Counted from the first letter of the stretch, positions 25,895-35,517 are shown. The stretch: 64,000 nucleotides of DNA from Providencia rettgeri (GCF_023205015.1 NZ_CP096258.1:2108001-2172000), one strand, 5' to 3'. Made by a program: numbers and translations. Notes: generated by a model from the letters alone, not told the origin.

Positions 25895-27664
25895 ATGCGT
25901 ACTAATTATTGTGGGCAGTTAAACATCGCTCACGAAGGCCAAAAAGTCACTCTTAGTGGATGGGTAAACCGCCGTCGCGACTTAGGTGGTTTGATTTTTA
26001 TCGATATGCGTGACCGTGAAGGGATCGTGCAAGTTTTCTTCGACCCCGATCGTAAAGACATATTTGAAAAAGCGTCAGAACTGCGCAATGAGTTCTGTAT
26101 CCAAATCACAGGGACTGTACGCGCACGTCCAGATAGCCAAAAAAATAAAGATATGGCAACGGGCGAAATTGAAGTTTTTGCTGAAGAGCTGAATGTTTTC
26201 AATAAATCAGAGCCGCTTCCATTAGATAGCAACCAAACGAATACAGAAGAGCGTCGTTTAAAATATCGCTATTTAGATTTGCGCCGCCCAGAGATGTCTG
26301 AGCGTCTGCGCACACGTGCCAAAATCACCAGCTTTGTTCGTAACTTTATGGATAACGAAGGGTTTTTGGACGTTGAAACGCCAATGCTAACCAAAGCAAC
26401 ACCAGAAGGTGCTCGTGACTATTTAGTGCCAAGTCGTGTTCATAAAGGTAAATTCTACGCATTACCGCAATCACCACAACTGTTTAAACAATTGTTGATG
26501 ATGTCAGGCTTTGACCGTTATTATCAAATCGTAAAATGCTTCCGCGATGAAGATTTACGTGCAGACCGCCAACCTGAATTTACTCAAATCGACGTTGAAA
26601 CTTCATTCATGACCGCAGAACAAGTGCGTGAAATCATGGAACGCATGATCCGTAACTTATGGTTAGAGGTTAAAGGCGTTGATTTAGGCAATTTCCCCAT
26701 CATGACCTTTGCGGAAGCTATGCGTCGTTATGGTTCAGATAAACCAGACTTGCGTAACCCGATGGAGCTGGTGGATGTTGCTGATATCGTTAAAGATGTT
26801 GAGTTCGCGGTGTTCTCAGGTCCAGCGAACGATCCGAAAGGCCGTGTCGCAGCGCTGAAAGTGCCCGGCGGCGCAGCAATGACCCGTAAGCAAATCGACG
26901 AATATGGTCAATTTGTTGGTATTTATGGCGCAAAAGGCTTAGCTTGGATGAAAGTCAATGATCGCGCTAAAGGCCTTGAAGGTATTCAAAGCCCGGTCGC
27001 AAAATTCTTGAATGAAAACGTGATTAACCAGTTACTAGACCGTACTGGCGCAGTTGATGGCGATATCTTGTTATTTGGTGCGGGTGCGAAAAATGTGGTG
27101 ACCGACTCTATGGGCGCATTGCGCTTGAAAGTTGGCCGTGACTTTGAAATCACTAATTTGAATAGCTGGCAGCCACTATGGGTGATTGATTTCCCTATGT
27201 TCGAAGAAGATGGCGAAGGCGGCTTAACGGCGATGCACCATCCATTTACATCACCTAAAGACTTCACACCAGAAGAGTTAGCAAGCAAGCCTGAAGAAGC
27301 CGTTGCTAATGCGTATGATATGGTCATCAATGGTTACGAAGTTGGTGGTGGTTCAGTCCGTATTCACCGCAACGAAATGCAACAAACCGTATTTAGTATT
27401 TTAGGTATTAATGAAGAAGATCAACGTGAGAAATTTGGCTTCTTATTAGATGCGTTGAAATATGGCACCCCACCACACGCAGGTTTAGCATTTGGTCTTG
27501 ACCGTTTAGTCATGTTGTTAACAGGAACGGATAACATTCGTGATGTTATTGCCTTCCCGAAAACAACAGCGGCAGCTTGCTTAATGACGAATGCACCGAG
27601 CCATGCGAATCCAGATGCACTAACGGAACTCGCTATCGCGGTGGTTGCGAAAGACGAAGAGTAA
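25895..27664 (+). CDS. aspS: Aspartyl-tRNA synthetase
   Basis: This 589-residue class II synthetase is of normal bacterial length. It has an N-terminal OB-fold anticodon domain (SGWVNRRRDLGGLIFIDMRD), motif 2 (FRDEDLRADRQPEFTQID), the bacterial GAD insertion domain and motif 3 (GLAFGLDRLVMLL) near the C-terminus. It charges tRNA-Asp and is essential. An AAAGGA ribosome-binding site precedes ATG 25895. nudB follows 5 bp after the stop, forming aspS-nudB-yebC as in E. coli. Confidence 0.97.
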   Translation: MRTNYCGQLNIAHEGQKVTLSGWVNRRRDLGGLIFIDMRDREGIVQVFFDPDRKDIFEKASELRNEFCIQITGTVRARPDSQKNKDMATGEIEVFAEELNVFNKSEPLPLDSNQTNTEERRLKYRYLDLRRPEMSERLRTRAKITSFVRNFMDNEGFLDVETPMLTKATPEGARDYLVPSRVHKGKFYALPQSPQLFKQLLMMSGFDRYYQIVKCFRDEDLRADRQPEFTQIDVETSFMTAEQVREIMERMIRNLWLEVKGVDLGNFPIMTFAEAMRRYGSDKPDLRNPMELVDVADIVKDVEFAVFSGPANDPKGRVAALKVPGGAAMTRKQIDEYGQFVGIYGAKGLAWMKVNDRAKGLEGIQSPVAKFLNENVINQLLDRTGAVDGDILLFGAGAKNVVTDSMGALRLKVGRDFEITNLNSWQPLWVIDFPMFEEDGEGGLTAMHHPFTSPKDFTPEELASKPEEAVANAYDMVINGYEVGGGSVRIHRNEMQQTVFSILGINEEDQREKFGFLLDALKYGTPPHAGLAFGLDRLVMLLTGTDNIRDVIAFPKTTAAACLMTNAPSHANPDALTELAIAVVAKDEE

Positions 27665-27669
27665 GTTCA

Positions 27670-28101
27670 ATGAAAAAATATAAGCGCCCGGAATCTGTAT
27701 TAGTCATTATTGTGGCTCAAAGTAGTGGACGGGTGCTTATGTTACGACGTAAAGACGACCCAAACTTCTGGCAATCAGTGACTGGCAGTTTGGAGCCTGA
27801 TGAAAAGCCGTATGAAACGGCGTGTCGTGAAATTAAAGAAGAAACCGGTTTTGAGGTTGAACAAAACCAGCTACAAGATTTGTCGCACAGTATCATCTTT
27901 GAAATTTTCCCGCATTTCAGGCATCGTTATGCACCTGATGTTACGCATTGCAAAGAACATTGGTTTAAAATGGTGCAAAGTGAAGAAAAAATGCCATTAC
28001 TGACGGAACACAGTGAATTTCGTTGGCTAGCCCCCGATGAAGCAGCGAGCTTAACGAAATCCTGGAGCAACAGTCAGGCTATTTTAGAATTTGCTGTTTA
28101 A
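27670..28101 (+). CDS. nudB: Dihydroneopterin triphosphate diphosphatase NudB
   Basis: This 143-residue Nudix hydrolase has the box in GSLEPDEKPYETACREIKEETG (G, E, R-E, E-E-T-G positions intact). It matches E. coli NudB, which removes pyrophosphate from dihydroneopterin triphosphate in folate synthesis. ATG 27670 lies 5 bp after aspS; a longer frame reaching back into aspS is a reading-frame shadow. yebC follows 30 bp later. Confidence 0.9.
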   Translation: MKKYKRPESVLVIIVAQSSGRVLMLRRKDDPNFWQSVTGSLEPDEKPYETACREIKEETGFEVEQNQLQDLSHSIIFEIFPHFRHRYAPDVTHCKEHWFKMVQSEEKMPLLTEHSEFRWLAPDEAASLTKSWSNSQAILEFAV

Positions 28102-28131
28102 TTATTTATTGACGTTTTTTGGAGATATTTC

Positions 28132-28875
28132 ATGGCAGGTCATAGTAAATGGGCCAACACCAAACACCGTAAAGCGGCACAAGATGCTAAACGCGGTAAA
28201 ATTTTCACTAAAATTATCCGTGAATTAGTGACTGCAGCTCGTTTAGGCGGTGGTGATCCCGCAACTAACCCGCGTTTACGTGCGGCTATAGATAAAGCAT
28301 TATCTAACAACATGACCCGTGACACCTTAAACCGTGCTATCGCACGTGGTGTTGGTAATGATGAAAATGATAATATGGAAACCATCATTTATGAAGGTTA
28401 TGGCCCAGGCGGAACGGCTGTTATGGTTGAATGCTTAAGTGATAACCGTAACCGTACTGTTTCTGAAGTGCGCCACGCATTCACTAAAACGGGTGGTAAT
28501 TTAGGTACAGACGGTTCCGTTTCTTACTTATTCACTAAACGTGGCGTGATCACTTATGCACCAGGCGTTGATGAAGATGCCATAATGGAAGCGGCATTAG
28601 AAGCAGGCGCTGATGATGTTGAAACTTATGATGATGGTGCAATCGATGTTTACACAACGCCAGAAACGTTTGGTGAAGTGAAAGATGCATTAGATGCTGC
28701 GGGTTTCACCAGTGACGCTGCAGAAGTATCGATGATCCCATCGACTAAAGCGGAGTTAGATGCAGAAACGGCACCTAAATTATTACGCCTTATTGATATG
28801 TTAGAAGATTCAGATGACGTACAGGAAGTTTACCACAATGGTGACATTTCTGACGAAGTCGCTGCCACACTGTAA
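28132..28875 (+). CDS. yebC: YebC/TACO1 family protein
   Basis: This 247-residue protein starts with the invariant MAGHSKWANTKHRKAAQD and has three alpha/beta domains as in E. coli YebC. Family members act as translation factors that relieve ribosome stalling (TACO1, YebC2) and some were described as DNA-binding regulators. The housekeeping YebC role is not fully settled. It lies upstream of ruvC, as across the enterobacteria. A GGAGAT ribosome-binding site precedes the ATG. Confidence 0.95.
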   Translation: MAGHSKWANTKHRKAAQDAKRGKIFTKIIRELVTAARLGGGDPATNPRLRAAIDKALSNNMTRDTLNRAIARGVGNDENDNMETIIYEGYGPGGTAVMVECLSDNRNRTVSEVRHAFTKTGGNLGTDGSVSYLFTKRGVITYAPGVDEDAIMEAALEAGADDVETYDDGAIDVYTTPETFGEVKDALDAAGFTSDAAEVSMIPSTKAELDAETAPKLLRLIDMLEDSDDVQEVYHNGDISDEVAATL

Positions 28876-28922
28876 GTCGTGAGGCACTAAATGGCGGCAT
28901 AGTCATTTAGTATAATCCGCGT

Positions 28923-28955
28923 AGAGAAAGCGGGCTGGCGCAGCCTGTTTTCTCT
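28923..28955 (+). terminator. Long hairpin after yebC
   Basis: A 15-bp stem AGAGAAAGCGGGCTG / CAGCCTGTTTTCTCT (two G-U pairs) with a 3-nt loop, about 48 bp after yebC. The T-rich stretch is inside the 3' arm rather than after it, so the hairpin may act as a 3'-end stabiliser or a partial terminator. Confidence 0.5.
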
Positions 28956-29143
28956 AACGCCTTCGATGCTTTCCTTCCTTTTATTCGCTATACTTGGCTA
29001 AGTATCAGTGCCATAACTCGCCTTTATTATCACTATTCTGAATGTTTGATTTGATATTCAAATAGCTATTTAATTGAAATTGATAGTATTATGAAGCTTA
29101 TTAGAACAACATGGTTAATATAAAGAGGCATAAGTAAATTTAT

Positions 29144-29665
29144 ATGGCGATTATTTTAGGTATTGACCCTGGCTCTCGCGTTACGGGATACGGTGTTATT
29201 CGCCAACAAGGCCGGCAACTACTGTATTTAGGTAGTGGATGTATTCGTACCCAAGTTGATGATTTACCAAGTCGTCTGCAACGAATTTATGCGGGTGTCT
29301 CGGAAATTATCACCCAATATCAACCTGATGTGTTATCTATTGAACAAGTTTTCATGGCGAAGAATGCGGATTCTGCATTAAAACTCGGTCAAGCTCGAGG
29401 AGTTGCAATTGTTGCGGCTGCAAACATGAATATCCCCGTATTTGAATATGCAGCTCGTCAGGTCAAACAAACGGTGGTAGGCACAGGAGCCGCAGATAAA
29501 AGCCAAGTACAACATATGGTTAAATCGATTCTGAAGTTGTCAGCGAGTCCACAATCTGATGCGGCAGATGCTCTGGCAATTGCGATTACACATTGCCACT
29601 TCAATCAAAACCTTTTAAAAGTTGGCGATCCACGGTTAGTTTTAACGCGTGGTCGTTTAAGATAG
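29144..29665 (+). CDS. ruvC: Holliday junction resolvase RuvC
   Basis: This 173-residue RNase H-fold nuclease matches E. coli RuvC. The first catalytic Asp is in ILGIDPGSRVTGYG, Glu in SIEQVFMAKNADSALKLGQARG, and the last acidic residues in SPQSDAADALAIAITH. It cleaves four-way junctions delivered by RuvAB. It is separated from ruvA by 142 bp that contains a LexA-type box, so ruvC and ruvAB are separate units as in E. coli. Confidence 0.96.
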   Translation: MAIILGIDPGSRVTGYGVIRQQGRQLLYLGSGCIRTQVDDLPSRLQRIYAGVSEIITQYQPDVLSIEQVFMAKNADSALKLGQARGVAIVAAANMNIPVFEYAARQVKQTVVGTGAADKSQVQHMVKSILKLSASPQSDAADALAIAITHCHFNQNLLKVGDPRLVLTRGRLR

Positions 29666-29710
29666 CGAGTTTATCTTAAACAGAATCGCTTATTAATAAA
29701 TAGCGTGCAA

Positions 29711-29726
29711 CTGGATATGCATCCAG
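29711..29726 (+). promoter_or_regulatory. LexA (SOS) box upstream of ruvAB
   Basis: CTGGATATGCATCCAG is a perfect 16-bp palindrome in the SOS-box layout and nearly identical to the known E. coli ruvAB operator (CTGGATATCTATCCAG). It lies 82 bp before the ruvA start. Confidence 0.87.
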
Positions 29727-29807
29727 CATTTTTTGTGGTATAAACAACGGTATTAATGATAATAAACCAACCTGTTCAGGGTTTAGAGAGCAATAGAGGG
29801 CTTCAAT

Positions 29808-30425
29808 GTGATAGGTCGTTTACGTGGTATTGTTTTAGAAAAGCAACCTCCAATCGTATTATTAGAGCTACAAGGTGTCGGTTATGAAGTCCATATGCCG
29901 ATGACTTGTTTCTATGAATTACCCGAAATTGGTCAAGAAGCGATTGTTTTTACACATTTTGTTGTACGTGAAGATGCCCAATTATTATATGGCTTTAACG
30001 ATAAGCAAGAAAGGGCGCTATTTAAAGAGCTGATCAAAGTTAATGGGGTTGGCCCAAAATTAGCGCTAGCAATATTATCTGGAATGTCTGCTCAACAATT
30101 TGTTTCTGCGATTGAGCAAGAAGCTATTGCATCACTGGTCAAATTACCTGGAATTGGTAAGAAAACGGCAGAACGTTTAGTGGTCGAAATGAAAGACCGC
30201 TTCAAAGGCTTAAATGGCGATTTATTTAATCAAAATAGCGACATTAACCTGCCAAGTGTTAACAGCAAAGTGCCAAGCATGGCAGATATTGAGGCGGAAG
30301 CCGCTGCTGCATTGATTGCTTTAGGCTATAAACCACAAGAAGCAAGCCGTATGGTGAGTAAAGTCGCAAAACCGGATAGTGACTCTGAAACATTGATCCG
30401 TGATGCCCTTCGTGCCGCACTTTGA
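29808..30425 (+). CDS. ruvA: Holliday junction branch migration protein RuvA
   Basis: This 205-residue protein has the three RuvA parts: an N-terminal OB fold (MIGRLRGIVLEKQPP), tandem helix-hairpin-helix motifs (VNGVGPKLALAIL and LPGIGKKTAERLVVEMKDR) and a flexible linker leading to the C-terminal RuvB-contact domain (ALIALGYKPQEASRMVSKV). Tetramers bind the junction and load RuvB. The start codon is GTG or the adjacent ATG within TGTGATAGG; by the family's MIGRLRG start I use 29808 (GTG). ruvB starts 16 bp downstream. Confidence 0.95.
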   Translation: MIGRLRGIVLEKQPPIVLLELQGVGYEVHMPMTCFYELPEIGQEAIVFTHFVVREDAQLLYGFNDKQERALFKELIKVNGVGPKLALAILSGMSAQQFVSAIEQEAIASLVKLPGIGKKTAERLVVEMKDRFKGLNGDLFNQNSDINLPSVNSKVPSMADIEAEAAAALIALGYKPQEASRMVSKVAKPDSDSETLIRDALRAAL

Positions 30426-30441
30426 TTGAGAGACGTTGAAT

Positions 30442-31452
30442 ATGATTGAAGCTGATCGCCTAATAACGGCTGAAGTATTACAGTCAGATGAAGAAGCTAT
30501 TGACCGTGCGATCAGGCCAAAGCTATTGAATGAATACATTGGTCAGCCTCAAGTTAAAGGCCAAATGGAAATCTTTATTCAGGCAGCTAAGATGCGAGGC
30601 GATGCACTTGATCATTTGCTAATCTTTGGCCCACCTGGGCTAGGTAAAACAACGTTGGCAGGGATCGTTGCGAATGAACTCGGTGTTAATCTACGCACAA
30701 CTTCAGGGCCTGTATTAGAAAAAGCTGGCGATTTAGCGGCTATGTTAACTAATCTAGAACCCCATGATGTCTTATTTATTGATGAAATCCATCGATTATC
30801 TCCAGTTGTTGAGGAAATACTTTATCCCGCAATGGAAGATTACCAACTAGATATCATGATAGGTGAAGGGCCTGCTGCGCGCTCTATTAAAATTGATCTT
30901 CCCCCTTTCACATTAATTGGTGCAACGACCCGGGCAGGGTCACTCACATCGCCATTACGTGACCGCTTTGGTATTGTGCAACGCCTAGAATTTTATCAGG
31001 TCGATGATTTACAACATATTGTCAAACGTAGCGCCCAATATATGGGGCTAGATATCACCGAAGAAGGTGCGTTACAAGTTGCTATGCGATCGAGGGGGAC
31101 ACCACGTATTACCAACCGCTTGTTACGTCGTGTACGGGATTTCGCTCAAGTAAAAGGTGATGGCTCAATTGATGAGCTAATTGCTAATCAAGCATTAGAC
31201 ATGTTAAATGTTGATGCGGCAGGCTTTGATTATTTAGACCGTAAACTATTAGTGGCAATTATTGATAAATTTATGGGCGGTCCTGTTGGTGTTGATAACC
31301 TTGCAGCTGCCATCGGGGAAGAGCGTGAAACCATAGAAGATGTTTTAGAACCTTATCTTATCCAGCAAGGTTTTATTCAGCGTACCCCTAGAGGCCGAAT
31401 GGCGACGGTTCATGCATATAACCACTTTGGTTTAACCCCTAAAGAAATTTAA
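30442..31452 (+). CDS. ruvB: Holliday junction branch migration ATPase RuvB
   Basis: This 336-residue AAA+ motor has Walker A GPPGLGKTT, Walker B LFIDEIHRL, sensor 1 GATTRAG, the arginine-finger region SPLRDRFGI and a C-terminal winged helix ending in TVHAYNHFGL. ATG 30442 gives the E. coli-like MIEADRL start; an in-frame TTG six bases upstream is disregarded. It drives branch migration with RuvA. Confidence 0.97.
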   Translation: MIEADRLITAEVLQSDEEAIDRAIRPKLLNEYIGQPQVKGQMEIFIQAAKMRGDALDHLLIFGPPGLGKTTLAGIVANELGVNLRTTSGPVLEKAGDLAAMLTNLEPHDVLFIDEIHRLSPVVEEILYPAMEDYQLDIMIGEGPAARSIKIDLPPFTLIGATTRAGSLTSPLRDRFGIVQRLEFYQVDDLQHIVKRSAQYMGLDITEEGALQVAMRSRGTPRITNRLLRRVRDFAQVKGDGSIDELIANQALDMLNVDAAGFDYLDRKLLVAIIDKFMGGPVGVDNLAAAIGEERETIEDVLEPYLIQQGFIQRTPRGRMATVHAYNHFGLTPKEI

Positions 31453-31460
31453 TTATATTA

Positions 31461-31506
31461 AATAAAAATGGCCCCAACATTGAAAGCAATGTTGGGGCCA
31501 TTTGCA
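31461..31506. terminator. Bidirectional terminator between ruvB and znuB
   Basis: A perfect 17-bp stem AAATGGCCCCAACATTG / CAATGTTGGGGCCATTT with a 4-nt loop. On the minus strand the following TTATT/T run makes it a strong terminator for znuB; it also ends ruvAB. Confidence 0.9.
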
Positions 31507-31553
31507 TCAAAAATTGTATGTAACAACTGAAATTATGTAGCTCATGGCTTAAA

Positions 31554-32339
31554 TTAATTTTTCACTTTTATTACTAAGCTAAATACGAACAGAATAGCGG
31601 ATACCAACACCACAGACGGCCCTGCAGGAGTATCGTAAAAAGCCGAGAATGCTAACCCGCCAGTCACTGCGATCATACCAATTAAAACAGCGATAAAAGC
31701 CATTTGTTCAGGTGTGCGAGCAAAACGTCGCGCTGTTGCCGCTGGAATAATCAATAAAGACGTAATAATTAACGCCCCGACAAATTTCATTGCAATACCA
31801 ATTGTTAGTGCGGTAACTAACATCAGTAATAAGCGTAGCCTTTGAATATTAATCCCATCAACAAAAGCCAGTTCAGGGCTAACCGTTATCGACAAAAGTG
31901 CCCGCCAACGATAAAAAAGCAACCCGCAAACGACAATAACGCCAATAAAAATCGTTATAATATCCTCATAGCTGACTGAAAGTAAGTCACCAAACAAATA
32001 AGCCATTAGGTCAACTCGGACATTAGCCATTAAGCTCACAACAACTAAGCCTAGAGAAAGTGAACTGTGCGCCATAATACCCAGTAGCGTATCAACGGCA
32101 AGTTGTGGCCGTTTTTCTAGCCAAACTAAAATTAAGGCCAATAACAATGTGACAGCAATAATGGCATAGAATGGGTTGATATTTAATAGAAGCCCAAATG
32201 CGACACCTAGCAATGAAGCATGGGCGAGTGTATCGCCAAAGTAGGACATACGGCGCCACACAACAAAAGAGCCTAGAGGACCTGCCGCAATGGCAAGTAG
32301 CATACCTGCTATCCAGCCGGGTAATAGTAACTCAATCAT
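31554..32339 (-). CDS. znuB: Zinc ABC transporter permease ZnuB
   Basis: This 261-residue inner-membrane permease of the ABC-3 family matches E. coli ZnuB. The near-identical stretch AAGPLGSFVVWRRMSYFGDT lies at the N-terminus, with at least seven hydrophobic helices in all. It moves Zn2+ delivered by ZnuA. The start at 32339 is set by homology; the upstream in-frame extension overlaps znuC more deeply. znuB overlaps the end of znuC by 8 bp. Confidence 0.95.
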   Translation of the reverse strand: MIELLLPGWIAGMLLAIAAGPLGSFVVWRRMSYFGDTLAHASLLGVAFGLLLNINPFYAIIAVTLLLALILVWLEKRPQLAVDTLLGIMAHSSLSLGLVVVSLMANVRVDLMAYLFGDLLSVSYEDIITIFIGVIVVCGLLFYRWRALLSITVSPELAFVDGINIQRLRLLLMLVTALTIGIAMKFVGALIITSLLIIPAATARRFARTPEQMAFIAVLIGMIAVTGGLAFSAFYDTPAGPSVVLVSAILFVFSLVIKVKN

Positions 32340-33099
32340 GTTTGCAGTCCTTGCTGTGTTGGTGACCAACAATAATATTGCCTTCTAAATCGTGTTGATG
32401 ATTATGTTGATGGCGGTATACACCGAGTTGTTGAGCACCGCGATAACCAAACATTGCCACAAACTCAGGGTGGTTTGAAACAACGTCTGGTGCGCCAGAA
32501 CAGCATATATGGCCATTAATGCAAAGTACTTTATCTGTTTTTGCCATTACGAGATGTAAGTCATGGGAAACCATTAATACTGCACAATTTAGTTCTGTTC
32601 TTAACTGATTGATTAAGTCGTAGAGAGCAACTTGACCGGTGATATCAACCCCTTGAGCAGGTTCGTCAAGTACTAGCAGGTCAGGTTTATTGAGTAGGGC
32701 ACGAGCGAGTAAAACGCGCTGAGTCTCACCGCCTGATAATTTTTGCATCGGTTGTTCGAGTAAATGCGTCGCCTTGACCCTCTCGAGGGCAGGCAACAAA
32801 TGCTCTTTACGGACACCAAGCTTTAATAACATAAAGCGTTTAACCGTCAAAGGGAGCGTCGTATCTAAGTGAAGTTTTTGTGGAACATAACCAATAGCGA
32901 GAGAAGAAGGACGCGTAATGGTACCTGATGTAGGGGCAAGTAGCCCAAGTACAACACGTACAATTGTTGATTTTCCAGCGCCATTTGGGCCTAAAAGGGT
33001 GACGATATCACCTTTATTCAGTTCAAAGGTAACATCGTTAAGAACCTGTTTTTCGCCAAATGAAACAGAAATTTTATTTAAAGTCAGTAATGGTTGCAT
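32332..33099 (-). CDS. znuC: Zinc ABC transporter ATPase ZnuC
   Basis: This 255-residue ABC ATPase has Walker A GPNGAGKST, signature LSGGETQ, Walker B LLVLDEPAQG and the switch His in MVSHDLH. The C-terminal tail is rich in His (HQHNHQH and HQHSKDCKHD), a feature of ZnuC that may sense or buffer zinc. It is first in the leftward znuCB operon, transcribed from a shared control region with znuA. Confidence 0.95.
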   Translation of the reverse strand: MQPLLTLNKISVSFGEKQVLNDVTFELNKGDIVTLLGPNGAGKSTIVRVVLGLLAPTSGTITRPSSLAIGYVPQKLHLDTTLPLTVKRFMLLKLGVRKEHLLPALERVKATHLLEQPMQKLSGGETQRVLLARALLNKPDLLVLDEPAQGVDITGQVALYDLINQLRTELNCAVLMVSHDLHLVMAKTDKVLCINGHICCSGAPDVVSNHPEFVAMFGYRGAQQLGVYRHQHNHQHDLEGNIIVGHQHSKDCKHD

Positions 33100-33124
33100 A
33101 TGAAAAACATCTTGCAGAATTCAT

Positions 33125-33147
33125 GTTGTGTTATATTATAACATTTC
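33125..33147. promoter_or_regulatory. Zur box in the znuCB/znuA divergent promoter
   Basis: The 23-bp segment GTTGTGTTATATTATAACATTTC matches the enterobacterial Zur operator (GAAATGTTATAWTATAACATTTC) at about 20 of 23 positions; split it as GTTGTGTTATA and TTATAACATTTC to read it. Its core GTTATA-T-TATAAC is a perfect dyad. It sits between znuC and znuA and so would repress both when zinc is replete. Confidence 0.88.
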
Positions 33148-33175
33148 AAAGTTAAAATCACGGAAAAAGACTGCT

Positions 33176-34135
33176 ATGATACATAAATCGAAAAACATTG
33201 CCTGCAAATTTCTTTTCGGGGCGGTGGCGAGCTCAGTATTAAGTGCAACTATGGTATCAACTGCTAATGCAGATGTTGTAACGTCAATTCGCCCACTGGC
33301 CTTTATTGCCGCGGGTATTGCTGACGGTGTCACTGAGACGCAAGTTTTATTACCAGATGGTGCTTCGCCTCACGATTATGCACTTAAACCTTCTGATTTG
33401 AAAAAAATTAAACAGGCTGATTTATTTGTGTGGGTAGGGCCTGATATGGAAATGTTTTTACAAAAGCCAATCAATACATTACCACAGAATAAACGCCTAG
33501 CATTGGCTGAGCAGAAAAACATTAAGCCACTACTTATGGCGGAGTCACATGAAGATGAACACGACCATGAACATGGAGATGAAGCTAACCATGACAGGGA
33601 TCACGAACATCATCATCATGGTGAGTATAATATGCACGTTTGGTTATCACCAGAGATCGCAAATTTTGCTGCGCAAGACATTTATGGACGCTTAGTAGAG
33701 CTTTATCCTGACCAAAAAGATAAGCTAGACGTAAACCTTCGTAAATTCAAAGAAAATATGGCGCAAAATGATCAGAAAATTGCTAAGATTTTGCAGCCAG
33801 CTAGAAACAAGGGTTATTTCGTTTTTCACGATGCTTATGGCTACTTTGAAAAACACTATCAACTCGCTCCTTTAGGGCATTTTACGATAAACCCAGAAAT
33901 ACAGCCAGGCGCGCAAAAATTACATCAAATACGAACACAATTGGTTGAGCATAAAGCGCAATGTGTTTTTGCTGAGCCACAATTCAGGCCTGCTGTGATT
34001 GAAAGTGTAGCACGTAATACGGGGGTGAAAATGGGAACTCTCGACCCATTAGGGATTGGGCTGGCTATAGGGCCGGATAGCTACATGAAGTTTTTGACTC
34101 AATTATCAGAGCAATACGCCAGCTGCCTGGATTAA
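33176..34135 (+). CDS. znuA: Zinc-binding periplasmic protein ZnuA
   Basis: This 319-residue solute-binding protein of the ZnuA/TroA cluster has a signal peptide ending in TANA, the first zinc-ligand region SPHDYALKPSD and a His/Asp/Glu-rich flexible loop at roughly residues 124-148 (HEDEHDHEHGDEANHD, then HHHHG). The ligands MHVWLSP and HDAYGYF follow, with a disulfide pair near C-termini segments AQCVFAE and YASCLD. I use ATG 33176, since an upstream GTG (33128) would place the start inside the Zur box. Confidence 0.95.
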   Translation: MIHKSKNIACKFLFGAVASSVLSATMVSTANADVVTSIRPLAFIAAGIADGVTETQVLLPDGASPHDYALKPSDLKKIKQADLFVWVGPDMEMFLQKPINTLPQNKRLALAEQKNIKPLLMAESHEDEHDHEHGDEANHDRDHEHHHHGEYNMHVWLSPEIANFAAQDIYGRLVELYPDQKDKLDVNLRKFKENMAQNDQKIAKILQPARNKGYFVFHDAYGYFEKHYQLAPLGHFTINPEIQPGAQKLHQIRTQLVEHKAQCVFAEPQFRPAVIESVARNTGVKMGTLDPLGIGLAIGPDSYMKFLTQLSEQYASCLD

Positions 34136-34155
34136 AAATAGAAGGAATTGTTTAA

Positions 34156-35496
34156 GTGCAGCAAATGGCCAAGAGTCTGGTTCAGGTATATGGTAGCCTG
34201 TCTAGAACACATAAGATTGTATTAAGTGCGCTCACTGTAGCGACTATGGCCGTCGCAGTTTGGCGGCCAGTTCATATACCAACGACGACTGAAAATGATG
34301 GAACACCAGATACCATCATTCCACTTTCATTATTACCTGCAAGTGATGCAACCGACGATATAATTCAAGATAGTAGTGAGCAGCTGCCTGATGAAGGCCT
34401 CGCTGATACTGACGCTGAAGCCGCAGAGACAGGTGGGGCTGCAGCCCCTCTTGCTCATGAATATGTTGTTGCAAGTGGTGACAATTTAACGACTATCTTA
34501 ACTCAATTCGGTATTGAAGCGGGTGATGTTGCAACGCTATCCAATCAACATAAGTCGCTGAGAAACCTGAAAATAGGCCAATCTTTAAATTGGTCGTTAA
34601 CTGATCAAGGTGAATTAGAATCATTGACATGGGAAGTTTCTCGCCGTGAGACCCGTGTATTTACCCGTGTTGGAACGACTAACAAATTTGAAGAAGCCAA
34701 ACAAATTCGCGAAGGTGAGTGGACTAACAGTGTTTTAAAGGGCACGGTTGACGGTTCATTTGCACAAAGTACAAATAAAGCTGGCTTAACACGCAGTGAA
34801 GGCCGTGAGGTAATTAAAGCCTTGCAATGGCAAGTTGATTTTAAAAAATTGAAAAAAGGCGATAAATTCAGTGTGTTAATGAGTAGGGAAATGCTGAATG
34901 GCCGTAGTGAACAGAGCCAACTCATTGGTGTTCGTTTACAAACAAATGGAAAAAGCTATTACGCTTTTCGCGCTGAAGATGGGCGATATTATGATAGCGA
35001 AGGGAATGGCTTAGAGCGTGGTTTCTTACGATTTCCAACCGCTAAACAATTTAGAGTTTCTTCACAATTCAACCCTCGACGAGTTAACCCAGTCACTGGG
35101 CGTGTAGCACCACATAAAGGTGTGGATTTCGCAATGCCAGTCGGCACGCCAGTACTTGCAGTAGGTGATGGTGAGGTCATTGTTTCAAAATACAGTGGTG
35201 CAGCAGGTAACTTTATTGCGATCCGCCATGGGCGTCAATATACCACGCGTTACATGCACTTACGCCAGTTATTGGTTAAGCCAGGTCAAAAGGTTAAGCG
35301 CGGTGATCGAATTGCACTATCGGGCAATACTGGGCGTTCGACTGGGCCTCATCTACATTTTGAAATGTGGGTCAATCAACAAGCGGTAAACCCACTCACT
35401 GCGAAATTACCTCGTTCTGGTGGTTTGACAGGGAAAGAGCGTAAGGAATACTTAGCGCTAGTAAAAGAAACGAAACCACAACTTAAACTACAGTAA
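34156..35496 (+). CDS. mepM: Murein DD-endopeptidase MepM
   Basis: The 446-residue protein has an N-terminal membrane anchor (IVLSALTVATMAVAVWRP), a LysM-like/OapA region (YVVASGDNLTTILTQFGI) and a C-terminal M23 metallopeptidase domain with zinc ligands in HKGVDFA and HLHFEMW. It cleaves D-Ala-mDAP cross-links, allowing new strands to be inserted. The start is GTG 34156 with a GAAGGA ribosome-binding site; the MQQMAKS start matches E. coli. It lies 20 bp after znuA, in the znuA-mepM-lpxM order of E. coli. Confidence 0.95.
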   Translation: MQQMAKSLVQVYGSLSRTHKIVLSALTVATMAVAVWRPVHIPTTTENDGTPDTIIPLSLLPASDATDDIIQDSSEQLPDEGLADTDAEAAETGGAAAPLAHEYVVASGDNLTTILTQFGIEAGDVATLSNQHKSLRNLKIGQSLNWSLTDQGELESLTWEVSRRETRVFTRVGTTNKFEEAKQIREGEWTNSVLKGTVDGSFAQSTNKAGLTRSEGREVIKALQWQVDFKKLKKGDKFSVLMSREMLNGRSEQSQLIGVRLQTNGKSYYAFRAEDGRYYDSEGNGLERGFLRFPTAKQFRVSSQFNPRRVNPVTGRVAPHKGVDFAMPVGTPVLAVGDGEVIVSKYSGAAGNFIAIRHGRQYTTRYMHLRQLLVKPGQKVKRGDRIALSGNTGRSTGPHLHFEMWVNQQAVNPLTAKLPRSGGLTGKERKEYLALVKETKPQLKLQ

Positions 35497-35517
35497 CTTA
35501 AGTTTCCATTTATATCG

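Noticed and set aside
33128..33175. Longer N-terminus for ZnuA starting at GTG 33128
   Set aside because: It would overlap the Zur box and precede the signal peptide; ATG 33176 has a purine-rich ribosome-binding site and gives a normal signal sequence.
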